The notes beneath the pieces are model-generated. The model did not search any database and had not been told where the DNA came from. It was given only the letters and a program-made list of their open reading frames with translations. A stretch of 64,000 nucleotides of DNA, taken from NCBI GenBank assembly GCA_963573385.1, contig CAUYLG010013703.1:1-64000 (forward strand). Direction: 5' to 3'. This DNA comes from Cacajao melanocephalus (lineage: Eukaryota > Chordata > Mammalia > Primates > Pitheciidae). The stretch's first letter is position 1, and the number at the start of each line of letters is the position of its first letter. The position numbers and the translations under genes are program-made. This document shows positions 14,828 through 27,697 of the stretch, piece by piece.

Positions 14828-15198
14828 CTAGGGCTGCCATAAGAAATACCACAGACTGAGCAGCTTAAACAACAAGAATTTATTTTCTCCCCGTTCTGGA
14901 GGTAGAAGCCCGAGATCCAGGTGCCAGTAGGGTTGGTTTTGGGTGAGGTCTCTCTCCTTGGCTTGCAGATGGCCACCTCCTCACTGTGCCCTTACATAGC
15001 CTTTTCTCTGTGTGAGAACACCCCTGGTGTCTCTTTCTCTTCCTCTAAGGATACCAGTCCTACTGGATTAGGACCCATCCATAAGACCTCATTTAATCTT
15101 AATAACCATCTTAAAGACCTATCTCCTACTATAGGCAAGTTGGGGGTCAGGGATTCAACCTATAAATTTGGGAAGGACACAGTGTTTTTTCCATAACC
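14828..15198 (-). mobile_element. MLT1-family LTR
   Basis: Antisense MLT1 in order: 'gggctgccataagaaatacc', 'cagcttaaacaacaagaatt', 'gtagggttggttttgggtg', 'cttggcttgcagatggccac', 'ggattaggacccatccataa', 'cttaataaccatcttaaaga'. Near complete. Confidence 0.9.
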
Positions 15199-15795
15199 CC
15201 TAGACAAACTAAATTAGAATCTATAAGAGTTGGGGGAAATCATTGCTATTTTAATGAGAATTCAGATGTTTAAATTCAGGTAGAGTTGACATGCAATAAA
15301 CTGCACACATTTAAGGTGTACAATTTGATATGCTGTGGCACATGAATCTGCTAGTAAAACCATTTTTATAATTAAGAGAATGATTATCATGCCTCCAAAT
15401 CTAACCACGACTCTTTGGAATCACTTGCTCCCGTATCCTTCATCTCCAGACAACCAACAGATCTGCTTTCTGTTACTGTATTAGCTCATGTTTTATATAC
15501 TTTTACATAAATGAAATTTTACAGCATGTACTCTTTTCTTTTTTTGGGATGTGTGTCTGTTTTCTCTTAGCATCATTATTCTGAGATTCACCCACGTTTT
15601 TGTACATATGCATAGTTTATTTCCTTTTGTTGCTAAGTTGCATTTTATTGCATAGTAGCTTTCTTTTGATTTGTGTTAGTATGATACATCTACTTCTATC
15701 CTTTAATTTTTAACCTATCTGTGTCTTTATATTTAAAGTGAGTCTAATGTATGCAGCCTATTTTGGGGTCTTTTTTTTTTTTAACTCTAATTTGA

Positions 15796-16148
15796 TTGTC
15801 TTAGTTCAAGCTGCCATAACAAAGTACTATAGACTGGGTGGCTTATAAATCACCAAAATTTATTTCTCACAGATCTAGCAGGGAGCCAGCATGGTAGAGT
15901 TCTGGTGAGGTCCCTCTTCCACGCTGCAGCCTACCAACTTCTCACAGAATCCTCATAAAGCAAAAAGAGAATGAGAACACTCTCTGGGGTCCCTTTAATA
16001 AAGGAATTAATCCCATTTATGAAGACTCTGTCCTCATGACATAACTTACCTGCTAAAGGTCCCAACTGCTAATACCATCACATTTAGGGTTATGATTTCA
16101 ACATATAAATTGGGGGAGGAGAGGGCACAGACATTTAGTCCTTAACAC
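15796..16148 (-). mobile_element. MLT1/MST-type LTR inserted in L1M
   Basis: Starts 'ttgattgtcttagttcaagc' plus 'tgccataacaaagtactata' and ends 'acatttagtccttaaca'. Homologous L1 words lie directly on both sides, so this LTR inserted into the L1. Confidence 0.85.
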
Positions 16149-16781
16149 TGAAAATCTATGCCTTTTAACTAGTGTCGTTAAGCCATTTACTTTTAATACA
16201 ATTGTTGATATGCCTATGTTTGAGCCTATTATCTTACTATTTGTTTTCTGGTAGTGCTATCTGCTATTTGTTATTTATTCCCCTTTTCCTGTTTTTCAGC
16301 CTTATTTTGAATCAATTTATTTTCTCTCATTTGTGTCTTTTTAGCTTTAACTTTTTTGTGTGGTCACTTTTGGGATTATAGCATACATCTTTAACAGTAT
16401 ATCTTCAAGTGCTAGCATACCACTTCAGGGTATAAAAAACTTAAAATGGTATACTTTCCTTTCTCTCCTCCTGACCTATCGTTATACATTTTGTTTTTGT
16501 ATGTTATTTTTAAAATAGTTTTCTTTAAAAGGAGTTTAAATAATAAAAAGTATATATCTACTCATGTAGTTACCACTTCTTGCACTTTTCATCCTTCATG
16601 TAAATCTATATTTCTATCTGGCATTAATTTCCTTCTGCCAAAAGGACTCCCTTTATTGTTTTTTGTTTTATTTTGTTTTTAGAGTGAGTCTGCTGATGAC
16701 GAATTCTTTCAGCTTCTGCCTATGTTAAAAAGTCTTTATTTTGCCTTCATTTTGTAAACACATTTTTCACTGGCTATGTAA

Positions 16782-17072
<291 letters not shown>

Positions 17073-17950
17073 GCATTATGTTTAACTACAAATCTGTTGT
17101 CATCCTTAACTTTGCTCCTCAGGTCATCTGTCTTTTTCTCCTCTGCCTACTTTTCTATGTTTTCTTTGTCATTGTTTCTTGATAACTTATGATATGCCTT
17201 AATTTGGTTTCTTTAGTTAACAAATGTTTCTTGGGTTTCACATTTTTATTATTTTGTTGAACTTTATGATTCTGTGGGCTTAGACTTTTAATCAAATGTG
17301 AAAACACTTTGGCCACGATTTCTTCAAATATTTTTCTTTTCTGTCCTTCTCTCTTTCTTTTTTCAGAACTTCCAGTTCTACATACATGAGGCCACTTTAC
17401 ATTATGTTACAGTTCACTGATGCTCTTTTTTTCTCATTTATTTTCTCTATTGCATTTAATTTGGGTTGTTTTTATTACTGACTTTAAATTCACTCATTTT
17501 TTTTTTCTTCTATAGTGTCTAATTGGCCATTTATCCCAGCCAGTGAATTTTTTTTTAATCTCAGAGATTGTAGTTTTTTATTTCTAGAGATTTGATGTGA
17601 GTCTTTTTTCCTCATGTCTCATGTTTTCTGCTCTTTCTATGCCTGGTAATTCATGATTGGACTTCAGACAATAAAGGTTTTATTCTTGGGTGATGGATCT
17701 TTAGTCAGAAAAAGTTTAAACCTTTCCAGTTTTGCTTTTAAGATTCATGAGACCAGATGACAGCAGCATTTAGTCTAGAGCTAATTTTTCTTTTTCCATT
17801 ACTGCAGAAAGACCCTTCTGTGGGACTTTCCCAATTCCTTTTGAATTTTGAGGTTTTCCAGTCTGTCTGGTGGAAAGACACATTATTCCAAGCCCTATGT
17901 GACTGCCGGATAATCTCATTATTCCTTAAGTGTTCCCTAAATGTTTCTTA

Positions 17951-20900
17951 AACACAGAGTGGCCTAATTGACAGTTAATGGTTTTTGTTTTGTTTTTGTT
18001 TTCTGGGAGCTCACCTCCAGTGCAAATGGAGACCTTGCTTAGACAGCTGCCTTTCCCGGGGCAGGGGGTCTCACCCTCAAACTGTGAGCCCCATTCTTTT
18101 TGGTTTTCACAAAGCTTGGTTGGGCCTTTTTAGATCTTGGTTTCTAAAGCTTCAAGCAATCAGTTGAGTCAAATGAAAGCAAAGAGGTAGACTGTCCATT
18201 ATAATTTTTTTTTCATTTGTCCCATTTAGATGACATAGAAAACAAACTCTCTGAAAAACAAGGACATTTTTAGGGAAAGATACACATATGCTATTCATCA
18301 TAGAGGAAACCAGGGCTGGTACTGTGTCCTTCATAGACCCTAGAGGTCAGCAATTTCAGAGTTCCACATACTAAGCCCCCAGTATCCAAAGCAGAGTTGA
18401 TGCCTGACTTAGAGGAACATGAAATGTAATATTCAATCATATGATGTCTGAGCAATGCCTCAGAGCACCTGATACATCTCAAATCCCCCTGGATGCCTTC
18501 TTATGTAGACAGAAGCACCTTTATATTAGAGTAAACTTCAGGTACACAATGTTCTGTTCTCTCAAGATGCTCAAGACAATTACATTTGGTTAATGGAAAT
18601 ATAGAAGCCCTTGTCATTTTAGCAATAGAACATTCACGTCTTTGAGCCTATTACAGGGATAATTTCTTGTGTGCCTTCCTAAAGAATATTTTTATTGATT
18701 TCTTCATTCAACAAAAATATGCCAAGCACCTGCAGTGGGGTGAGTACTTCGCTGGGGCAGGGTCAAAATAAAAGCACAGTCCTTGTTTTCCAAATAATCT
18801 GTTTTGCAGTGGGGTACCCTCTATTAGAAAAGGCTTAAGGGAAACCTTGGCTGCAGGCTGAGGAATACAGAGTCATTTACTGATTCAACAAATGCCTACT
18901 ACTCGAATGTCTGCTTCAAGGCACGCACTGGCCTCAGTCATGTACAAGACGGGATCTCAGTCTCCCATGAAAGTAGATGGCATTCAGCCCCTTCTTCCTG
19001 ACCCTCATCCTCATTATTCTGGGGTATGCCATCATCCTCCCAATAGTTAGCAACTCTTTCAGTTATTGGGTTTGCTGTCCTCACAACACACCAGATGGAG
19101 CTAATTTGACAAGGATTTCTCACTGAAATGGGCACACAGACACTGCACTGACAGGTTGCGCCATGTGAAGACCATAACTGCAAAATGAAAATGGCAGAGC
19201 TGAAGTCTAATTCAGCTTTGTGTGAAATATTCCAATTTATCCCATTTACAATCTCTCATACAAGAGACTCGACCAGAATATTAAAAACCTATCAACCTTG
19301 AAATAGTTGCTCCTAATCAAGTCAGGTAATGAATGACAAGGAGAGAAAATATTGGGATCATTGGCTGTTTGTCACAAACAGTGAGTTACTGAGCAAGAAT
19401 GAGCCATGTACTAACCACTAATTGTTAATCTGGCCTCTCTGATTGCTTTCGTTTTAGGAAATCATGATGGCTAATTCGACTGATGGATTTTCACAGACTT
19501 AATTGACTTCAGGTTTCTCTTTCCTTGGTTTTTAACCATGTATCCATTGCTTAGTGTATTCACAAGGGGGGTGGAAGTAACATACAAACACTGTGCCCCA
19601 AATACTCTAATAGAACCAAGTAAGAGTGGTGAGCAGAGTAAAATCCAGTTATGCAATCATCCATTTACTCAGCAGATGTTTGTTAAACACACAGAGTATT
19701 TTAAGCATTGTATAAAGTACTGTGGGCATTCTGGAGAGTTCATGCAAGCCAAGTGCCTGGCCCATGGAAGATGCCAAATAATTATGTGTTACATGAGTGA
19801 ATAAGTGAATATACTTGGGATCAGAAGAGACTTTCGCTTACTGAAGGTGTTTGCTATGAGTACAGATACTTTCCTAAGAAAAGAGGTTTTGGAAAATGAA
19901 GATTGGATTTGAGGAAAAGGAACAGGTGCAGTTGGCCTGGAGTCTGGTTGTGTGTAGGGAAAGGGGAAAAACCAGTCTGAGATCAAAGGCAGGGACTTCT
20001 TGCAACAGGACACTGTCCTTGGCTGGGGAACATAGGCAAAGGGAAACCAACAGCACCCTGAGCAGCTGATGAAGGCGATCCAGTCAAGGCAGCATGAGAG
20101 TGTTCGTGCTTCCTGAAATGTGCTGGTTGGTACCAGAGCAGTTGGTTCATTTAGAGAAACTCAACTAATTTCACAAAGCAGATTTTCTCCCTCGAATTGA
20201 AGGTTTTATCCAAGTTCAGAATGTAGTGTCACAAAAATGGAGGCCACACACCACAGTCTTGGTTCCATAAATTCCAGACTAGGTGGAAACTACACTTATC
20301 ATCTTTGACTTTAGGGGGATTTGGCTCAAATGTCTGTGAGATCCTACAGTAGAAAATCTGTCCCTAATAAATCTACTTTCTCTTTAATTCAGAATGAAAC
20401 TGTTGGCCCTTATTCAGCCAGAATCCAATTCTGCAAATAGCACATTTCTCTCTAACTAGACAGTGTGGCCACTACGCCAACCACTGTTACTGGCCCAAAA
20501 CACCAGTTTAAGCAAAACAGCCTCATCTAGACCGCTCTGACATGGGATGAAGATGAACAGCCAACACATTGACTCAGTGACAAAAGGACCAGTGATACTC
20601 ACTAAACAATTACAAAGCCCTGATAGTACCTCCTGTTCCCATCATGAAGCCAATTTTATCTCTCTCCAGTAACTTCTACTATTCTCTCTCCTCTGCCTAT
20701 TGCCTTTATAGATCATGTTTTTACTATTACAGACTGATCTTTATGAAGCTACTCCACTGCAGCGGAGAATGCCATACCTTCTGAAATTTTCTCCTCTCTG
20801 TGGCATCAAAATTCCTCTAGGGAAAATGTTGAAAAAGGAAAGAACCATTCTTCATTCACTAATCACGCAGAGGTAAGATCATTCTCAGGCAGCTGGTAAA

Positions 20901-21689
20901 ATCTGCAGCAGCAATAAAGATGATTTGAGATTTGGACTGCTGTGCTGGTTAAATAACTCTAATGCAGACCACAGGAGTTGGCCGTCTGAGCCAGTGCTGA
21001 GAATGCATCTCAGTTGCTGTTAATTTCCCAGGTGTTGGGAGGAACAGTAGAATATTGGAGCCTGTAGACAAATTCAACAGAAAACCCCTGGGTGGTTGCT
21101 GATGAAGATCAGGGATAGAGATCTCTGTGGTTCTGAGGTCATCAGATGAATGAAAGTACAGAATGGTCTTGAAGTCGAGTGTGCTTTGAAATGGGGGGTG
21201 GGGATGGAGGACTTGCCGCTCCACTGCATTTGTACAGCAAGCACACCATGTTCACTTAGGTTGCATGTTTATTTGGGCATGTCCTCAAGGGGCTGAGGAA
21301 GATTACAGAAGGGCCAGCCAATCTTGATGCCTTCGAAGCCACTCTCCAACCAGGACTTCCGACTCTCTCGTTCAAGGGCTTTCCACTAAACGAGGTCTCC
21401 AACTCTTATCCTTTCTCACTCTACTCCAGCCAGGATTTCATGCTCCTTCATTAGAAGCTCTCCCTGGCAGATAGTTTTGGCTTCCTTTCCCTTCCTTCTT
21501 CGACAATTGGGACAGAATTCTGCTCTGAATGATCAGGTCAACCATCACTGTCATCCATGACTGTGCCTAAGAGGCAAGCAATTGCTGCTGGTTTACTTTA
21601 TGTTCATGGGTAGGAAACCTGGTTGGAACCTTGGGTTGGTTCTCAGTGAGCTCAGTCACTCGCTCAGCCTCTGACACAACTATTTCCTT
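17951..21689. other. No gene; scattered L2-like traces
   Basis: Long stretch with no exon or RNA gene that I can support. L2-like fragments are suggested at about 18690-18780 and 18875-18960 (attcaaca... words, antisense), 19735-19805 ('caagtgcctggcccatgg', sense) and 20610-20720 ('tacaaagccctgatagtacc', sense). All are weak. Open frames of 60-91 codons have no recognisable domain. Confidence 0.4.
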
Positions 21690-21980
21690 TCCTTGCTTCT
21701 CTTCCTCAACCACACTGTCAAGCATCTGATAACCTCCCCTCACAGACGCCTCCAGACAGCAGCTCCTGCATCTTTCTTGGCCACATTTAGATCTTCTGTG
21801 TCTCCTTCTACCCAGTTATCACAAAGTAAAAAGTGTCCCTCCACCTTGCAAGAACTTCACTTATTAGAGTGTCTCTTCCCTCTGCTGCATCAACAATCTC
21901 TCTCTATGTGGTCATTTCTTCATAAAGCATACTCTAGTAAGACCCTTCTGGAGGAGGAGAATGAGAAAGAAGAGGAGGAA

Positions 21981-22012
<32 letters not shown>

Positions 22013-23390
22013 GAAGGAGGAAGAAGAGGAGGAGGAGGAGATGCATCTTATATCCCTCTCAGCTTCCTTCACAGCAGTTGATAGAGTTGCTTTACACACT
22101 CCCTCCAACCTCTCACCATGTGGTTTCTCCTTAAGACCTTCTCTTTTGGTTTCTGCCCCAGAATATCTCCCAAAAGACTCTTAATAAAGTTACCAAAAGC
22201 ACAGGGGCCCATTCCTTTTTCCTCTATCCACTCTTTCTTGGGTGCAAACATCATCTTCTTGGATTTTTCTTCTTACTCCTCTCGTTCCTCGTTCTGCAGA
22301 ATTGTCATGAGCTTCTTCAGCTCTGATTTCTAAGCACTAGCCTTCTCAAGATGTACCCCTTTCTTTTTTATCTCTATATCCCTCCTCGATGATCCCATCC
22401 CATGGCCTTAAAAAGCATCCTTGCAATTAAATTCACATTCTTATTTCTGCCAAAAAGCCCTCTCTCCTGAATAACTCCAGATGTATGTCACAACCTGCTA
22501 CCTCGCGGGCAGGTCGCACTCAAGATTGCGATGTTGATCTTTGCCTTTCCTTCCACCCACTCCTCCCACACTCCACCTTCCCCACCATAGTGACATCATC
22601 ATATCCAAATTCTCAACCCAACAGCCCAGAGTCATCCTGAAACTCACCTTCTCCCTCCCAGAGCATTCACAGCCCAACCCTCCAGCAAGCTGCTCAATTC
22701 TACCTCCAAAAATGCTCTCATCCACATCACTTTTCCTATGGCCACCACCTTAGATCGAGCCACCTCCTTCACTCTCCTAGACTTCTTCAAACACTTCCTC
22801 AGCATTCCCTCTGCTTTCGTATTTGCTTTCTGATCTATATTCTGCCCAGCTGCCATGTGAACATTTTAATGAAAAAAAATTTCTTTATTCTTCTTCAATT
22901 TTGCAGTGACACTATTGCACTTCAGATAAGATTCGAACCTTTCCCCATGACCTGCAAGGTCACGACTGACTCCTGTCTCTGTTCAGCTCCATTTTGGGCC
23001 ACACTTCCTTTTGCCCACTGTGATTCGTAGCCCTGGACTCACCAGTTCCATGAATGTCCACACTTTTTTCCCACGCATGGCAGCTCCTCTCTCTGTCCTG
23101 TTCACAAGATTGGCTTCCTGCACTCATTCTCATGCTACTCTGGGATCCTCTGGGCCATCTCTTAGGGTTGCTGTATCTGTGGGGTTGCTTCTGTTATGCC
23201 TTTAACTGCTGCACCATTTTCCTTTTTCTTTAGAGTCCTTTCCGAATTTACAATTGTGCATTTAATTGTGTGCCTATTTGCTTATTGTCCAATGCTCCAA
23301 TCAGACAGTAAGCATCATAGTATCATTGGGGAGAGATCAAGTCCACTTATCGGCCTTGGCTTCTCAAGCTGTTGGTTTGGTGCCAGCACT
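21690..23390 (+). mobile_element. Long LINE-2 (L2) fragment, sense strand
   Basis: The L2 order is followed over about 1.7 kb: 'tttatctctatatccctcct', 'gatgatcccatcccatggcc', 'cagcccagagtcatcctgaa', 'ccaccaccttagatcgagcc', then 'acctgcaaggtcacgactga' and the 3' 'ttgcttattgtccaatgctc' near 23290. Reading frames are broken. One 163-codon frame (21693-22184) survives only because it crosses the GA-rich insert. Confidence 0.65.
21950..22041. repeat. GA-rich (GAG/GGA)n purine tract
   Basis: About 90 bases of almost pure A/G built on GAGGAG/GAAGAG triplets within the L2. It encodes poly-glutamate on + and poly-serine on -, so both open frames over it are low-complexity artefacts. A purine mirror tract like this could form triplex DNA. 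Confidence 0.95.
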
Positions 23391-23441
23391 GAGTGGATGA
23401 GAATATGTGAGCATATTAGGAGAGTGAGTTAAACTTCCTGC

Positions 23442-23815
23442 TTTTTCTTTTTTTTTTAATTATTATTATTATTATTTTAATTGCATTTTAGGTTCTGGGG
23501 TACATGTGAAGAATATGCAAGACTGTTGCATAGGTACAGACATGGCAGTTTGATTTGCTGCCTTCCTCCCCCTCACCAGTATCTGGCATTTCTCCCCATG
23601 CTATCTCTCCCCAACTCCCTACCCTCCGCTGTCCCTCCCCTATTTCCCCCCAACAGACCCCAGTGTGTAGTGCTCCTCTCACTGTGTCCATGTGTTCTCA
23701 TTGTTCAACCCTCGCCTATGAGTGAGAACATGGGGTGTTTGATTTTGTGTTCTTGTGTCAGTTTGCTGAGAATGATGGTTTCCTGTTCCCGTGCCTTAGT
23801 TAATGATTCCCTGAA
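23442..23815 (-). mobile_element. 5'-truncated L1 (L1P-type), 3' end, antisense
   Basis: A T-rich/ATT-repeat tail at 23446-23480 leads into 'taggttctggggtacatgtg', 'ccatgtgttctcattgttca', 'cctatgagtgagaacatggg' and 'agtttgctgagaatgatggt'. This is the antisense 3' UTR and 3' end of a primate-era L1. Only about 350 bases are present. Confidence 0.92.
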
Positions 23816-24693
23816 TTGACTCCTTGCAGCCCACAGCTCTCTCCAACCGGAATTCCCTCCTTGAATTCTCCCAAATGCCCAAATGACACCCCATTTAAGG
23901 CTCAGCCAAAAATCCATCTCCCCCAGAAGATTCTCCAGATCCACACAGCACGTGGCTCAGCCCTTCGGTGCAATTCTGAGCAAGCACCCTGCTTGAACTC
24001 CCCTGTGCTGGGTGGGCACCCATCTCCCCTGTGGGACCAAGGCTCCTGCAGGCAGAGACTGTGCCATGCATTCTTCAGCACCTCAGAGGTCCTTGGTTCT
24101 GTTAGTTGCCAAAGGTGTGTTGAGAGAAACTCTTATTCCCTGTCCCTCTTTCTTTGAGGTAGAGTGCAACAGAGCAGAGAATATTTCTAATAAGACAGCT
24201 CCCATGGTGTCCCAGATAAAGACTTTGTCTTATCTCTTTCAACTTAAACTAATATTGGGTTTTGGCAGATTCAGAAACTAGGTCTGTATCTTACCTTACA
24301 TCTTTCCTGTTATTCAACATTTACAAAGGTCCCAAGGGCAAACGGAATAGGCACAACGAAAGTTGTATTTTCAGGAGCCAGTTATTGAATATTAGCCTAG
24401 AACTTTCCCTTGGCCTCTTTACTGGTCATCAAGGGAAGCACTGACATGGACCCTGGGAAATCAAAAAAGAGCAAGATACAACTCTTAATCCTGAAGACAC
24501 ATTGGCAAAGGACCCAGGCCAAAAGCCAGAGCTCGTGGCAGACACGCTGCTGCCATTCAGAAGAGACAAACCTCTGTGCAGGCGCGTGATGCCCACATCT
24601 TTAGGGATGCTTTGGGAAGGTGGTGTGACCACAGTACCAAGGACATTTCACCTTCTGCCCTGTAATGGGTGAATCAGATTAAATGGTAGGCAC
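23816..24693. other. No gene recognised
   Basis: No repeat or exon supported. A 113-codon plus-strand frame has no recognisable domain. Confidence 0.4.
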
Positions 24694-25318
24694 ATTTTTT
24701 TTTTTGACAGAGTAGTCTTACCCTGTCATGCAGGCTGTAGTGCAATGGCACAATCTCAGCTCACTGAAACCTCCACCCCTCTGGATTCAAGCAATTCTCA
24801 TGTCTCAGCCTTTTGAGTAGCTGGGATTATAGGCATCTGTGACCACACCCAGCTAATTTTTTTTTTAAATGGAGTCTCACTCTGTCGCCCAGGCTGGAGT
24901 GCAGTGGCTCAATCTCGGCTCATTGCAACTTCCACCTCTGGAGTTCAAGCAATTCTCCTGCCTTAGCAGGAGGCTTCTCAAGTAGTTGGGACTACAGGTG
25001 TGTGCCACCACACCCAGGTAATTTTTTTTTTTTTAAAGGAGTCTCACTCTGTCGCCCCGGCTGGAGTGCAGTGGTGCAATCTCAGCTCACTGCAACCTCC
25101 GCCTTCTGAGTTCAAGCGATTCTCCTGCCTCAGCAGGAGCCTTCTCAAGTAGCTGGGACTACAGGTGTGCGCCACCACACCTGGCTAATTTTTGTGTTTT
25201 TAGTAGAGATGGGGTTTCACCATGTTGGCCAGGCTGGTTTCGAACTCCTGACCTGAAGTGATCCACCTGCCTTGGCCTCCCAAAGTGCTGGGGTTACAGG
25301 CATGAGCCCAGCCAGCAA
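24694..25318 (-). mobile_element. Three-unit tandem Alu array
   Basis: Unit 1 is 24694-24854 (161 bp), unit 2 is 24855-25019 (165 bp), and unit 3 starts at 25020. Its repeat length is 167 bp (to 25186), after which the rest of a normal Alu follows to 25318. Units 2 and 3 share a private change: canonical gcctcagcctcccaagtag is replaced by a form with 'agcaggag' and 'cttctcaagtag'. They also share a t(n)aaa(t/g)gagtctc start. Unit 1 lacks the first change. Confidence 0.93.
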
Positions 25319-26981
25319 ATGTATTTTTTAATTGGCCAAACAGGCTAGTCTTATTCAAAAGACAATGTTGATTGGAAATAGCATGACCTAAGAGAGTGAA
25401 TGAAAAACTAACCCCTCAGGTGTTCTAGGTTCAAATCTCATCACCTCCATGGTGGCCTTGTGAGAAGTGTTTTATCACTATGGTGGCCTGGTTTTGACAC
25501 ATGAAAAGTCAAAGAGGGGAATGATGTCTTATCGGAACAGGTCGAGGTGAGGGGGTAGAGCTTTCAAGTCACCAAATGATTAAAAAATGTCCACTCACAT
25601 TTATTCAAATAACATATTTGCCTGTTTCCTGTTCTTTTCAACATTTCTACAAAGTCATGGTCAGATGTTTGGAAAAAGTATGCATGTACAGGTATATGTG
25701 TGATATGTATAAGAATCTGTAACTATATACTTTATTCTAAAATAGATCCCCAGCACTTACAAATATTTGTCTTCAGTGAAAGTGAACTCCAGAACTGTGA
25801 AAATTCATTAATCCTCTTTCGATTCCTCATAGAGATCCACTACTTCTGTGCCTGCCCTGCTGGCCCACAGCTCCCTGTCACTCATCATCAATACAAAGGA
25901 TGTGAGATGTTGTGCGTCGTTAACTTGACCTTGAATGCAAGCTCGTCAGGGACACAGGAGAGAGGGCTGCACCGCTTGGTGGCTGTGCGCTCACGTTGCC
26001 ATAGTGTCAGGGAGCACATCTGTTTCCAGCTGAGCTGCTTTTGTTTAAGCTTCAAGCTTTTCCTTCTTCCTACTTGAAAACAGTTTACCAGGAGGCAAAA
26101 TGATTCGAAGTAACATCTGGGTCCCTCTTGGCATGTGCGTGGTAATTCCCTTCCTTCCATCCTGTAATTAAGTCAATTAGGTTTCTAAGTCTTCCATGAG
26201 GGGATTTCCAGGAATCTTTTCTCAGTGACACACACACCACTCTCCAAATATTATCAGCCCCTCGGGGCCCCACCTGCTACTCTCCTGCCTTCTTTCTGCA
26301 GAACAAAAAGTAAAGCAAAACACAGCAGTTGAGAGTCCCTCCGAATGTTGACCGATACAGATGAGAGACAAAGCGCAGGCTCTCTGGTCCCAGCTCTGGA
26401 TGCAGGGATCCCCGCCCTGTGCACGGCCAGCTGTTCTCTAGTTCTAGTCAATCTACAAAGGCTGTTTTCAGGATGCTGTGTATTAACTGAAATCTTGGCA
26501 GACTTAACCTATTGCTCTAGACAAGTGGCTAGGCTTTTGGTGCCACAGCCCCCGAAATACCCGGGAAGGAAAGAACACAGTGGAAGTACTGCCTTGGCAT
26601 GTGTGCACACCAGAAAGCACACGGACAAAGTTTGTCTTGCCCACATTTTCGTGATGAAAACTGAAACTGCAGCTATGGTTGATCTGAAAGACTCCAGCAT
26701 GTTTGATAAGCGTTATGCCTCTTATTATTTGAGACGTCTCCAATTACATTTAAAAAAATCTGCTTTAACATCTTAAATTTAATTTCCCCAAACACTCATT
26801 TCCTGAAATTCTAAAGAGTGTTCTTCAAGGAAATGATCCATAACTTCCTATTAGTTGTGTGGACATCAGTATCCTTTCTAATAAAAGAGCCTGTTCTCTC
26901 AAATAGCACCACCAAGACCCACCTGTCCATCAGGAAGTGCACTTACTGAGACAGGGACATAGAAGGAAGCACCGCAGTGAT
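25319..26981. other. No gene recognised
   Basis: Unique-looking sequence. 125-, 90- and 143-codon open frames occur but show no domain and no splice context that I can defend. Confidence 0.4.
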
Positions 26982-27124
26982 GTTCTGCCGTGAACTCACT
27001 TGAAATTCCAAACTGTTATTTATGCCTAGTATTCCATTATTGGAACACTAAGCATACGGGAGTTATTTATATCCTACTGCTCAAGGTCATCACCAAGGCC
27101 TGATTGCAAAAATCCAAACAAATG
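26982..27124 (+). repeat. Inverted repeat, left arm, with palindromic core
   Basis: The reverse complement of 29403-29549 aligns over about 143 positions with about 20 mismatches and one 4-base gap (counted by eye, ~85%). The core 'attccattattggaacacta' is a near-palindrome with one stem mismatch. The longest identical block is the 18 bases 'agttatttatatcctact' extended by 'gctcaa'. Confidence 0.9.
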
Positions 27125-27167
27125 CAACCTAAAGCACAAATGGGTTAAATCAAGAGAGCATTGGACG

Positions 27168-27218
27168 TGCACGCAAGTGCACACACACACCACACACACG
27201 CACATTCACACATGCACT
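27168..27218. repeat. (CA)n-rich microsatellite
   Basis: Interrupted CACACA runs with GCAC and TTCA interruptions, located just inside the left inverted-repeat arm. Confidence 0.9.
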
Positions 27219-27377
27219 TTGTTTTGGGTTTAAAACAATTAAGTTCAGATTGATTTATTCACCAACCTAATCAATTCCAAATCCCTGTCAGACCTGGGTC
27301 ATTTAGAAAATTAAAGTCAAGCATGGTGATACCATTCAAAATCAAAATAGAAAATTATGTCTTTTAAGAGTCAAACT

Positions 27378-27686
27378 CCTGGCTGGGTACTGTCGTTCAC
27401 ACCTGTAATCCCAGCACTATGGGAGGCCAAGGAGGGTGGATCACTTGAGACCAGGAGATCGGGACCAGCCTGGCCAACATGCCAAAACCCTGTCTCTATT
27501 AAAAATACAAAAATTAGCCGGGTGTGGTGGCACGGACCTGTAATCCCAGCTACTCCGGAGGCTGAGGGAGGAGAATCACTTGATCCCAGGAGGTAGAAGT
27601 TGTACTGAGCTGAGATCATGTCACTGCACTCCAGCCTGGGCAACAGCAAGACTTTGTCTCAAAAACAAAACAAAACAAAACAAAAC
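27378..27686 (+). mobile_element. Alu SINE with target-site duplication
   Basis: Sense Alu from 'ggctgggtactgtcgttcac' to 'caagactttgtctc' plus an (AAAAC)n tail. Flanks agagtcaaact (27367-27377) and agagtcgaact (27687-27697) match with one mismatch. It sits inside the 27.0-29.5 kb inverted repeat and is therefore younger. Confidence 0.97.
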
Positions 27687-27697
27687 AGAGTCGAACT

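Noticed and set aside
21693..22184. 163-codon frame with a poly-glutamate stretch
   Set aside because: It lies in an L2 fragment and is carried by the GA-rich tract. No conserved domain.
26345..26776. 143-codon plus-strand frame in unique sequence
   Set aside because: No recognised domain, no signal peptide and no splice context. The length is within chance expectation for 64 kb.
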